From Lactonifactor sp050944855 (GTDB lineage: Bacteria; Bacillota; Clostridia; Lachnospirales; Lachnospiraceae), in NCBI GenBank assembly GCA_050944855.1, contig JBMNRU010000003.1, positions 132,616 to 196,615 of the forward strand: 64,000 bases of DNA. Direction: 5' to 3'. A model generated the notes under the pieces. That model was given only the letters and a program-made list of their open reading frames with translations. It made no database searches and was not told the origin of the DNA. Shown one piece after another: positions 53,526 through 60,134 of this stretch. A program made the translations under genes and the position numbers. Within the stretch, counting starts at the first letter, position 1. Each line of letters begins with the position of its first letter.

Positions 53526-53672
53526 CTATTCGTTAGGCTTTTCTTTTTTTGCCATGTCTCTGACTTCCTGCACCGCTTTGGCAACCTCTTCCATGTTCTT
53601 GCAATTACTGAATTTATCGGCTACCAGGTTAAGGATTACTTCCATTTGCTTGTCTGTCATGTTCTCGCTCAT
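53526..53672 (-). CDS. Small helical protein, first gene of the transposase operon
   Basis: A 48-residue reading frame: MSENMTDKQMEVILNLVADK, then helices with NMEEVAKAVQEVRDMAKKEK. Its ribosome site is strong (AGAAAGGAG, 5 bases before ATG), and a well-formed promoter lies about 60 bases upstream. I do not recognise a family. It was identified by direct reading because it is very short; the good start signals and position at the head of the operon support it. Confidence 0.65.
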   Translation of the reverse strand: MSENMTDKQMEVILNLVADKFSNCKNMEEVAKAVQEVRDMAKKEKPNE

Positions 53673-53730
53673 GTTATCTCCTTTCTATGCTTGCCCATGT
53701 ATTCGTTAAGTATCTCTCTTAACTGTCTTT

Positions 53731-53780
53731 ATTATATAACATATGTCGGCATATGTCAATACATATTACGACATATTTTT
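53731..53780 (-). promoter_or_regulatory. Promoter with overlapping operator-like repeats
   Basis: Minus strand TTGACA (53754-53759), 17-base spacer, TATAAT (53731-53736). Around and inside it the motif GACATATG and its complement CATATGTC occur three times (about 53740-53775), an arrangement typical of a repressed phage promoter. It drives the small-gene/transposase operon. Confidence 0.65.
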
Positions 53781-53787
53781 ATTTTTA

Positions 53788-53842
53788 TAAAAATCCCTCA
53801 ATGTGTGGCTGCTTTCCGCTTCACATTGAGGGTTGTTTTTAT
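53788..53842 (-). terminator. Terminator of the PH-domain gene
   Basis: CCCTCAATGTG pairs with CACATTGAGGG across a loop, with A and T runs on both sides. It overlaps the last codons of the PH-domain gene. Confidence 0.8.
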
Positions 53843-54249
53843 CTTCTGCTTTCTATCACGAAAATAATTTCGTTGACTTTTGCCTGGTTTGTTTCATTGT
53901 TTACACACCTTACCACTCTGTCTTTTCCGTCCGCCGTGGTAATGGTTACGCCAATATAATTTCCCATTTTCTTTTCAAATCCCGTATTTTGGGATATGGC
54001 AACTATTTTGTCATATATGAGCGTTTCCGTTTTTGATTGGCTCCCGTCCTGTTCAAAATATAGGCACCTTTTTTCAGTTACCGCCAAAACTGCCGTTGAA
54101 AAAACTAACTTTTCCGCCTGGCCTTTTCCTTGAATACAATAATCAATCTTTTCCCCAGGCAATAATGTTTTTCCAAATACATTTTGAGCCATTACCTCTT
54201 CAATCGGTTTTTGTTCTTTCGCTTCTTTTTTCTTTCCGAAAAGTCCCAT
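53839..54249 (-). CDS. PH-domain-like (YokE/bPH) protein
   Basis: A 136-residue soluble protein with GKTLLPGEKIDYCIQGKG near 28, FSTAVLAVTEKRCLYFEQDG near 50 and IYDKIVAISQNTGFEKKMG near 78, the beta-strand pattern of bacterial PH-like proteins such as YokE/SHOCT-associated domains. Such proteins are frequent cargo in prophages; function unknown. It is divergent from the HTH regulator, and two GGACT/AGTCC palindromes lie between them. Confidence 0.7.
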   Translation of the reverse strand: MGLFGKKKEAKEQKPIEEVMAQNVFGKTLLPGEKIDYCIQGKGQAEKLVFSTAVLAVTEKRCLYFEQDGSQSKTETLIYDKIVAISQNTGFEKKMGNYIGVTITTADGKDRVVRCVNNETNQAKVNEIIFVIESRR

Positions 54250-54305
54250 TTTCCAATCTCCTTTTGTTGGTTTTATACTGCGTCCCCATTGTGTAATTCA
54301 ATAGT

Positions 54306-54321
54306 GGACTTGTATTAGTCC
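54306..54321. promoter_or_regulatory. Operator-like palindrome, copy 1
   Basis: GGACTTGTATTAGTCC, a near-perfect 16-bp palindrome, next to a TATAAT-like -10 on the minus strand (54324-54329). Partner of the copy at 54360-54375. Confidence 0.6.
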
Positions 54322-54359
54322 CATTATAACACATACTTCCCCGTAAAATAAAGAAAAAA

Positions 54360-54375
54360 GGACTAATATTAGTCC
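54360..54375. promoter_or_regulatory. Operator-like palindrome, copy 2
   Basis: GGACTAATATTAGTCC, a perfect 16-bp palindrome, 5 bases before the ribosome site of the HTH gene. Probably the HTH protein's own binding site. Confidence 0.65.
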
Positions 54376-54389
54376 AGAAAGGGGCCGCA

Positions 54390-54635
54390 ATGTTACAAGT
54401 CAAAATAAAAGACGATACCGGAAATACCATAGGCCAAAATATAAGAAGAATAAGAAAATCACGCAATATAGGGCAAACCGCTCTTGTCCGTGATTTACAA
54501 TTACTTGATATAGACATGACCCGTGAAGCATTGGTAAAAATCGAAAGGGGAATACAACATATACAGTTGAGCCAATTAAAAGGTATTCGTGATGTTCTCC
54601 AAACAACTTATGACGAATTACTGGAAATACATTAG
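54390..54635 (+). CDS. XRE-family helix-turn-helix regulator
   Basis: An 81-residue single-domain repressor. The helices IGQNIRRIRKSRNIGQTALV and MTREALVKIERGIQHIQLSQ match the Cro/CI fold. It is the only plus-strand gene in the element, divergent from the PH-domain gene, and both spacer palindromes fit autoregulation. It may control lysogeny functions of this element; no cleavage domain is present, so induction would need another signal. Confidence 0.8.
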   Translation: MLQVKIKDDTGNTIGQNIRRIRKSRNIGQTALVRDLQLLDIDMTREALVKIERGIQHIQLSQLKGIRDVLQTTYDELLEIH

Positions 54636-54637
54636 AC

Positions 54638-54670
54638 AAAAGGACACGCCTTTTATTGACGTGTCCTTTC
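54638..54670. terminator. Hairpin between the regulator and the endolysin gene
   Basis: AAAGGACACG, 11-base loop, CGTGTCCTTT. It lies between converging genes and probably stops both transcripts; flanking T runs are short. Confidence 0.65.
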
Positions 54671-54737
54671 TCCGTGACATATTAAATTCCTTGCACGTCC
54701 CTGGCGGACGTATTCCAAAAGGCGGTATTGATAGTTA

Positions 54738-56015
54738 CTATCTCAACATAGCGTTGACTTTTGCCTGGACCTCATTGTAATTATACCCTGCGGCTTCCAG
54801 GCGGTTCTTTCTCTCTTTCCCGTTGCCCCATTTCCCGGCAATTACTTCCTTGGCTACTGCGGCCACGTTCTTTGTTGCGGCGGCGGTGCCTTTCACTAAG
54901 GCATTTACCTGGTCCTGGACGGCTTTGTAATTGTACCCGGCGGCGGTAAGGCGGTTCTTTCTGTCCTCTCCGTTGCCCCATTTCCCGGCAATTACTTCCT
55001 TGGCTACTGCGGCCACGCTCTTTGTTGCCTGGGACCCGCTCCCGGCGGCTTCCTTGTCATACTTCGGCACGCCATAACCACGGATATAGCGGCCATTTAC
55101 GGCCAATGTCCTGCGGCCTACGGCATTGTTTTTATTGCCCTCGATAACGGTAATTTTTCCGCCGCTCACACTCTCAACAATGCCCACGTGGTCCGGCCAC
55201 CCGGTACAATCCCCGGCCCCGGTATCGTCCCAATCGTAAAAAACAATGTCCCCAGGGCTTGGCGTCCTGCTGTCACTTTCCTGCCATTCCCCCAGGTTCT
55301 TGAATAATGCAATCATCTGTCCACAACCGCACTCTGTCGGTATAATTCCAGTCAAACCGCACTTGATAGCCACGGCGGAAACAAAGGTGGCACACCAGGC
55401 GTCTGTATATTTGACTTTGTAACCCCTCGCCAATGGTTTGTGGCCGTTGTACACGTCAATAATGCCCTTGTGGGTGCCGTCCGCTTCATTTCGGCCAATC
55501 CACGCCCTTGCCTGGGCTAATACTGCACTTGCCAATTTTGCCATGCTTCCGGCTCCTTTCACATCATACTGCTGCAAATCGTACTGTGTAACAATCCTCA
55601 TGGTATTGTCCACATACTTGCTACTGGTTGCGTACCCGTCCGCCTTAATGGTTTTAAGGTACGTTTCCGGGTCCGTAATGCCCCGTAAATTCTGATACCT
55701 GGACAACTGGATAAACTCAAAATAGCCTTTTACACCCTCTTCCATGTTGTCATACACCCGGAAATTGTCCTTAATCTGCGTAAGGGTTCCCGGCGTATAT
55801 TCTTCCATGGTGGAAAGGTTTACGCTTTTCCCGGTCCATTTTGTCCCACATTTCAGCCCAAAATAATTGTGATATACGGCGGCCAGGCGGCTTTCTCCCC
55901 AACTGCTTTCAAGTATCGCCTGGGCTATAATCGGACTATGTACCAAAATCCCGTATGCCGGGGCGTATTTCTGCACGCACCCGGCAATCCTTTTAATAAA
56001 CTCCTGCTTGTCCAT
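54738..56015 (-). CDS. Phage endolysin: glucosaminidase, CHAP and two CW_7 repeats
   Basis: A 425-residue lysin. Residues about 1-150 are a GH73-type N-acetylglucosaminidase (SPIIAQAILESSWGESRLAA with the catalytic Glu; NYFGLKCGTKWTGKSV). Residues about 165-320 form a CHAP amidase/peptidase (DAWCATFVSAVAIKCGLTGI with the Cys; DHVGIVESVSGGKITVIEGN with the His). Two C-terminal Cpl-7-type repeats (VAKEVIAGKWGNGEDRKNRL and VAKEVIAGKWGNGKERKNRL) bind the wall. The repeats are nearly identical in DNA too. It abuts the holin gene. Confidence 0.92.
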   Translation of the reverse strand: MDKQEFIKRIAGCVQKYAPAYGILVHSPIIAQAILESSWGESRLAAVYHNYFGLKCGTKWTGKSVNLSTMEEYTPGTLTQIKDNFRVYDNMEEGVKGYFEFIQLSRYQNLRGITDPETYLKTIKADGYATSSKYVDNTMRIVTQYDLQQYDVKGAGSMAKLASAVLAQARAWIGRNEADGTHKGIIDVYNGHKPLARGYKVKYTDAWCATFVSAVAIKCGLTGIIPTECGCGQMIALFKNLGEWQESDSRTPSPGDIVFYDWDDTGAGDCTGWPDHVGIVESVSGGKITVIEGNKNNAVGRRTLAVNGRYIRGYGVPKYDKEAAGSGSQATKSVAAVAKEVIAGKWGNGEDRKNRLTAAGYNYKAVQDQVNALVKGTAAATKNVAAVAKEVIAGKWGNGKERKNRLEAAGYNYNEVQAKVNAMLR

Positions 56016-56018
56016 GGT

Positions 56019-56252
56019 TTACACTTCCTCTTCCGTTGTCACTTCCACTTCGGTTTCCACGTTGGCGGCGTCTGTCAAACCCTCGCCAATGATGTAGGCC
56101 ACCACGGATGCCCCGGCCATGATAAGGGCCGTTACCTGGGTGGCGGTGTTCTCTGCTCCCCCGGTGGCTACAATCATCATGGAAACAAAGGACGCTACCG
56201 CCGTCCACATTTTCCGGCTTGTCAATTTCCTGGTCCAGTTAATGTTTTTCAT
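56019..56252 (-). CDS. Putative holin
   Basis: A 77-residue protein with a basic start (MKNINWTRKLTSRKMWTAV), two hydrophobic segments (VASFVSMMIVATGG; VTALIMAGASVVAYIIGEGL) and an acidic tail. This matches small phage holins that make pores for the endolysin. It lies 4 bases before the endolysin gene, the typical lysis cassette. Confidence 0.8.
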   Translation of the reverse strand: MKNINWTRKLTSRKMWTAVASFVSMMIVATGGAENTATQVTALIMAGASVVAYIIGEGLTDAANVETEVEVTTEEEV

Positions 56253-56307
56253 GTGGTCTTTTCTCCTTTCTTATATTTCCAAAAGCCGCTTGGCTTGTTG
56301 GTTCTGA

Positions 56308-56622
56308 TTATTCGTAAATCCCTTTTATGCCCTGCTCCGTCAAGAAGTCCTTTTGTTCATGCTTAATCTTACGGGCATATTCCAGGGCGGCTTCTGTCTC
56401 TCCGTTGGCGTGTCCATTCTTTAAGGCCGTGGCCGCCGCTTCTCCCAGGGCAATAGACGCCATGACGCTTTTTATGATAAGGACCTCGTTTTTTTCACGG
56501 ATTTTTTCTTTTTCTTCTGCTTCCGTCTGCTGCTTCTTTATTTTCTGTTCAATCATCCAAAAACAGAAAGCGGTTACGCCGCTCGGAATACTCATTGCAA
56601 TAATAAGTGTCTGTAAATCCAT
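56308..56622 (-). CDS. Small membrane-anchored phage protein of the lysis region
   Basis: A 104-residue protein: one N-terminal hydrophobic helix (LQTLIIAMSIPSGVTAFCFW), a charged helical middle (QQTEAEEKEKIREKNEVLII) and a soluble end. It resembles accessory proteins found before holins in clostridial phages; an antiholin or spanin-like role is possible but not shown. Ribosome site AAAGGAA. Confidence 0.6.
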   Translation of the reverse strand: MDLQTLIIAMSIPSGVTAFCFWMIEQKIKKQQTEAEEKEKIREKNEVLIIKSVMASIALGEAAATALKNGHANGETEAALEYARKIKHEQKDFLTEQGIKGIYE

Positions 56623-56693
56623 TCCTTTATCTTCCTTTCCTTAAATGTTCATGGGCTTATCATACGCCCCATGGTGTTGAAATTCTGACCCAC

Positions 56694-57746
56694 TTACACC
56701 GGAACCAAAAGGCCGCTTTGGGTCTGTTCAAATTCCCAAAACAGTAAATCGTACTCAATGGCCTTTGTTACGTTGTATGTGTCGGCGTGCCCCATGTGTC
56801 CCAGGCGGCTTTGATATTTCCGGTTAAATGTTTCCCGGTCCAGTTCCCCGGCCTTTAGGTGCTTTACGTCCTTTTTCAGCCGCCGGACGGACCCCTTACG
56901 CACTTTCCTATATGTTGGGTGGTGGATATATCCGCAAAAGTCCACACCGTTCCCGGCGTATAGAATGGTGCTTTTAGGGTTTATGTGCAATTTCATTTCC
57001 TCTTCCAAAAATTCTTCAATCTGCTTTTCCCATTCCTTTAACTGGTTTAAATCCGGGGAAAGAATTATAAAATCGTCCATATACCGGACGTAATATTTAA
57101 TGTGCAAGGTGTGTTTTATGAATTTATCCAGGCGGTTGCCGTACACATTGGCAAATAACTGGCTTGTAAGGTTCCCCACGGGTATGCCCACGCCGTCCGG
57201 CAATATGCCGTTTCTGTCTATGATGTTATCCATAAGGTAAAGGGCTTTCTTGTCCCCTATGTACCGTCTGTTTTCGTCTTTTAGGCCGTCATGCGGTATA
57301 GACGCAAAGTATTTACTTATATCCCCTTTAAAGGCATATATCCGTAGCCCCTGCACAACCATAAGTTCATAAAGCCATTTGTATAACTGATTGCTTGCGG
57401 CGTGCATACCTTTCCCCTCACGGCAAGCATAAGAATGGCAATAAAACCTTTGTTCAAATACCGGTCCGATTGCGTTTACAATCATGTGCTGCACCACTCT
57501 GTCATAAAATGGTAAGGCCATGATAAGCCGCTCTTTTGGCTCCCACACTTTGAACACGGTATAAGGTCCCTGGGAATATGTGAGTGTTTCCACTTCCTCG
57601 CACGCCCTCAATAGTTCATCTTCCTTTGACATAGAAAAAGCCAATACCTCTTCATGGAACCGCTTGTTTTCTGCGGCTTTGTGGAATGAGATATTGGCAT
57701 TGTCAAAGGTGTACATTTTCTCATGTAATCCTTTAACTGTTTTCAT
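56694..57746 (-). CDS. DGR reverse transcriptase
   Basis: Error-prone reverse transcriptase of a diversity-generating retroelement. About 350 residues from ATG 57746 (a TTG lies five codons upstream). Palm motifs: AFKGDISKYFASIPH near 139 (first catalytic Asp), GIPVGNLTSQLFANVYGNRL near 187 with the DGR-type SQ in motif 4, YVRYMDDFIIL near 219 with YMDD, and the fingers block FKVWEPKERLIMALPFYDRV. No maturase or endonuclease domain, as expected. It stands last in the order target, avd, TR, RT. Confidence 0.94.
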   Translation of the reverse strand: MKTVKGLHEKMYTFDNANISFHKAAENKRFHEEVLAFSMSKEDELLRACEEVETLTYSQGPYTVFKVWEPKERLIMALPFYDRVVQHMIVNAIGPVFEQRFYCHSYACREGKGMHAASNQLYKWLYELMVVQGLRIYAFKGDISKYFASIPHDGLKDENRRYIGDKKALYLMDNIIDRNGILPDGVGIPVGNLTSQLFANVYGNRLDKFIKHTLHIKYYVRYMDDFIILSPDLNQLKEWEKQIEEFLEEEMKLHINPKSTILYAGNGVDFCGYIHHPTYRKVRKGSVRRLKKDVKHLKAGELDRETFNRKYQSRLGHMGHADTYNVTKAIEYDLLFWEFEQTQSGLLVPV

Positions 57747-57915
57747 TTTTTGCCCTACCAATTTTCAAATAATTTTTACTCAAACGGCGGTGCCTTTGTT
57801 AATTTGTCCGGACAAACGCCGGAACGGGAAAACCGTCTGACTTATCATAAAGATAGATTGATAAATCTTTGCCAGTGGCCTTTTTAGGGGCTTCTGTGTC
57901 TGAAAATACCGATTA

Positions 57916-58043
57916 GTCACACACGCACCACACGCCAATGTTCGTGTTCACGTTCCACGGGTAATTGTTGCAATTGACGGCCCGTGAACCGCAATGCACG
58001 CCGTTGTTCCAATTGCCGCCGCCAATGAGGGCGTGCAAGCCAG
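57916..58043 (-). other. DGR template repeat (TR)
   Basis: 128 bp, non-coding, between avd and the RT gene. It matches the variable repeat at 58543-58670 at 116 of 128 positions. All 12 differences fall on adenines of the TR (read on the minus, coding strand): 9 A to G, 2 A to T and 1 A to C. The TR holds 26 adenines, many in AAC/AAT codon positions. The surrounding stretch 57747-58081 otherwise holds no gene. Confidence 0.97.
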
Positions 58044-58081
58044 GAAAGGCCCGGTGCGAATTAACAGTTTCCCCAAATCAT

Positions 58082-58480
58082 TTACTTGTCCGGCTTCCAG
58101 GTTCCGGCCTTTACCGCTTCAATGACGCCGTTCATGGTGCCGCCTATTGCCCTGGTGTGGCGGCTGATGACCTCATAGCGGTGCTTGCTTATTGCTTTAT
58201 ACTGCAAATCGTAGGATAGACGTATCAATGTTTTAATCTGCTGCAATTCCACGTCCGCCGCATAAATATGGCTTTTCGTACCCGTTTTCTTGAAACGGAT
58301 TACGTCCTTTAGCATTTCAAATATTGCCGTCTTAATCTGCGTCTGCAATGCAAACTTTTCAAATTTCGGAAACTGGGCCAGGATAGGGTAAATGTATAAA
58401 AGAAAATCATAAATTTTTTGGTACAATTCCATAGTGCCTATGTAGGCGTCTATTTGTTCCTGTTCTTTTTCCTCTGCCAT
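58082..58480 (-). CDS. avd: DGR accessory variability determinant (Avd, four-helix protein)
   Basis: A 132-residue, all-helical basic protein of the Avd family, which forms a pentamer and binds the reverse transcriptase and TR RNA. Blocks: TMELYQKIYDFLLYIYPILA near 15, LQTQIKTAIFEMLKDVIRFK near 44, and LQQIKTLIRLSYDLQYKAIS near 78. Ribosome site AGAGGAAAAG. It sits between the target gene and the TR, its usual place. Confidence 0.92.
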   Translation of the reverse strand: MAEEKEQEQIDAYIGTMELYQKIYDFLLYIYPILAQFPKFEKFALQTQIKTAIFEMLKDVIRFKKTGTKSHIYAADVELQQIKTLIRLSYDLQYKAISKHRYEVISRHTRAIGGTMNGVIEAVKAGTWKPDK

Positions 58481-58500
58481 TACTTCTTTTCCTCTTCGTT

Positions 58501-58529
58501 GTAGGGGTTGGGCTTTCGCCCACCCCTAC
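58501..58529 (-). other. DGR hairpin downstream of the variable repeat
   Basis: Minus strand: GTAGGGGTGGGC, loop GAAA, GCCCAACCCCTAC: a 12-bp stem with one bulged A. It begins 13 bases after the VR end and 4 bases after the target stop. A GAAA-loop hairpin at this position enhances retrohoming in the Bordetella phage BPP-1 DGR. The TR has no such hairpin downstream. Confidence 0.8.
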
Positions 58530-58533
58530 GGGA

Positions 58534-59634
58534 TTACAGACTGTCACACACGCACCACACGCCAACGTTCGTGCCCACGCTCCACGGGTAATTGTAGCAA
58601 TTGACGGCCCGCGAACCGCAATGCACGCCGTAGCCCCAACTGCCGCCGCCAAGGAGGGCGCGCAAGCCAGTGCTTGAATACATATACGCTTGGCCGTAGC
58701 CGCCACCGAAAACGTCATACCATGCCGCACTTGCCGCCGTTGGGTCGTGCAAAAGTTCATTAAGCCATTTCCACACATTACCCACCAGGTCACAAATATT
58801 TAAAGCACTTATGGCGTTGGCAATCTTTCCAACTGCGGTTCTTGCCTTGTTTGTGGTGGCTGTGTGTCCGTTGGCATTGGAAGCGTCAAGGCCCTGGGGG
58901 CTTCCGTCTGCTGCCACGGTAAATTCCATGTAATCCGGCAAGCGTTTCCCTACACGTCTGGCCCGTTCTCCTGCAATATACCAGTTAAGGCCCTCGGTTC
59001 CGGTTATCGGCGTGCCGCCGTACACGGATTGTAAGCCATTCGCCCCGTCATCACTGGAAAGGTAAATGTCTCCCCATAATGCGTTCCCCAGGTACACCAT
59101 GCCGGACGGGTCACATTTTGGACGGTGCTTTGTGGTCCATACACTGTTTGGCAGAATATCCACACGGGTGTTGCTCTCCCAACCGCTGCCCCTTACGGAC
59201 CCGGACGCATTGACCGCACGCCCGTAATCGTCCGTATTTCTTACACGGCCATAATGGAAACCGCCGATTTTACGGGTATTGGTATCGTCCCAGGCGTCCC
59301 CGTCCGGCCAGGAAGAATTTAAGGAAATCAAATAAAGTTCGTCCTGGGCGTCCGTCCCAGGGTCGCAAATGTAAATGTAATAGTCCGAACCGTGTACAAA
59401 ATCGCTTCCCTGGTCCAAATTTGCTTTGGTAAGTACGGTTTCCGCCGTTTTAAATACTGCGTTTTCCCCTACCGCAATGACGCACCCGGCCATAATTGTG
59501 ACGGCTCCCTGGGCACTGTACTGGATATACTCTTTTTCCGGTGCCACAATGTCGGAAATGGCCGCCATTTTGGCAACCGTGATTTTGGCCCGCTCGTCCG
59601 TCATATTCTCGTCATAAATAAAAAGTCTGCTCAT
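58534..59634 (-). CDS. DGR variable target protein (C-type-lectin/FGE-like fold), probable receptor-binding tip
   Basis: A 366-residue phage protein. The N-terminal about 110 residues (IYDENMTDERAKITVAKMAA) look like a tail-attachment domain. The C-terminal half is the formylglycine-enzyme/C-type-lectin type used by DGR targets (PDYMEFTVAADGSPQGLDAS; NICDLVGNVWKWLNELLHD; GSRAVNC). Residues about 322-364 are encoded by the variable repeat. The TR would place Asn or Ile/His where the present copy has G, Y, S, R, L or V. It lies after tail genes, so host-receptor binding is likely. Confidence 0.92.
   Translation of the reverse strand: MSRLFIYDENMTDERAKITVAKMAAISDIVAPEKEYIQYSAQGAVTIMAGCVIAVGENAVFKTAETVLTKANLDQGSDFVHGSDYYIYICDPGTDAQDELYLISLNSSWPDGDAWDDTNTRKIGGFHYGRVRNTDDYGRAVNASGSVRGSGWESNTRVDILPNSVWTTKHRPKCDPSGMVYLGNALWGDIYLSSDDGANGLQSVYGGTPITGTEGLNWYIAGERARRVGKRLPDYMEFTVAADGSPQGLDASNANGHTATTNKARTAVGKIANAISALNICDLVGNVWKWLNELLHDPTAASAAWYDVFGGGYGQAYMYSSTGLRALLGGGSWGYGVHCGSRAVNCYNYPWSVGTNVGVWCVCDSL
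58543..58670 (-). other. DGR variable repeat (VR)
   Basis: 128 bp at the 3' end of the target gene, ending 6 bases before its stop. The 3'-most 23 bases (58543-58565) are identical to the TR and GC-rich, fitting the initiation-of-mutagenic-homology element. Upstream of it 12 TR adenines have been replaced. Confidence 0.97.
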
Positions 59635-60131
59635 TATGCCAACGCTCCTTTCATTTCTTCCACTTCCTCTTCTGTGATACCCATACGGTCATAGAACGTA
59701 ACCGCCGCCGGAATACCGATTGTTACCGTGCCAATGTTTACGGCTTTTGAAAGGGTAAGCACCGTAAATGTGGTTGTGTTGTTCTGTCCTGCTGCCGCTT
59801 CGCCCTCTGTGGCGGCTTCCTGGCCCTCTGTGGCGGCGTTTTCCGCTTCGGTGGTATCTTTCTCCACTTCCACCGTTTCAACGGCCTGGACGGTAGGGTA
59901 AACGGCTCCATTCTTGATTTTCTGTCCTGCTGCCACCTCTGCACAAAACATAATTTTTACCGTCTTTCTGTCCTCTGACAGTTCAACAACCGGGCACATA
60001 ATCCAGTTCTGATTTTCCAGTTTTTCAACTGCTGCCAACCAATCTTCTTTTTTCAATTTCTTTTTCTGCACCAGTTTAAAGGTGTTTACCAGGTCGGACT
60101 TGGTTTTGATTACTTTAGGAAATCCTTTCAT
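59634..60131 (-). CDS. Phage protein upstream of the DGR target
   Basis: A 165-residue protein: an N-terminal part (VKTKSDLVNTF-type: VIKTKSDLVNTFKLVQKKKL), an acidic Ala/Glu-rich linker (AENAATEGQEAATEGEAAAG) and a C-terminal block FYDRMGITEEEVEEMKGALA. I do not recognise a family. Its stop overlaps the target gene's start by one base, so the two are translated together; a tail-fibre assembly or adaptor role is possible by position only. Confidence 0.65.
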   Translation of the reverse strand: MKGFPKVIKTKSDLVNTFKLVQKKKLKKEDWLAAVEKLENQNWIMCPVVELSEDRKTVKIMFCAEVAAGQKIKNGAVYPTVQAVETVEVEKDTTEAENAATEGQEAATEGEAAAGQNNTTTFTVLTLSKAVNIGTVTIGIPAAVTFYDRMGITEEEVEEMKGALA

Positions 60132-60134
60132 GTG

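Noticed and set aside
56694..57746. Reverse transcriptase as group II intron or retron enzyme
   Set aside because: No maturase or HNH domain and no intron or msr-msd structure; the SQ motif, Avd and TR/VR pair show a DGR.
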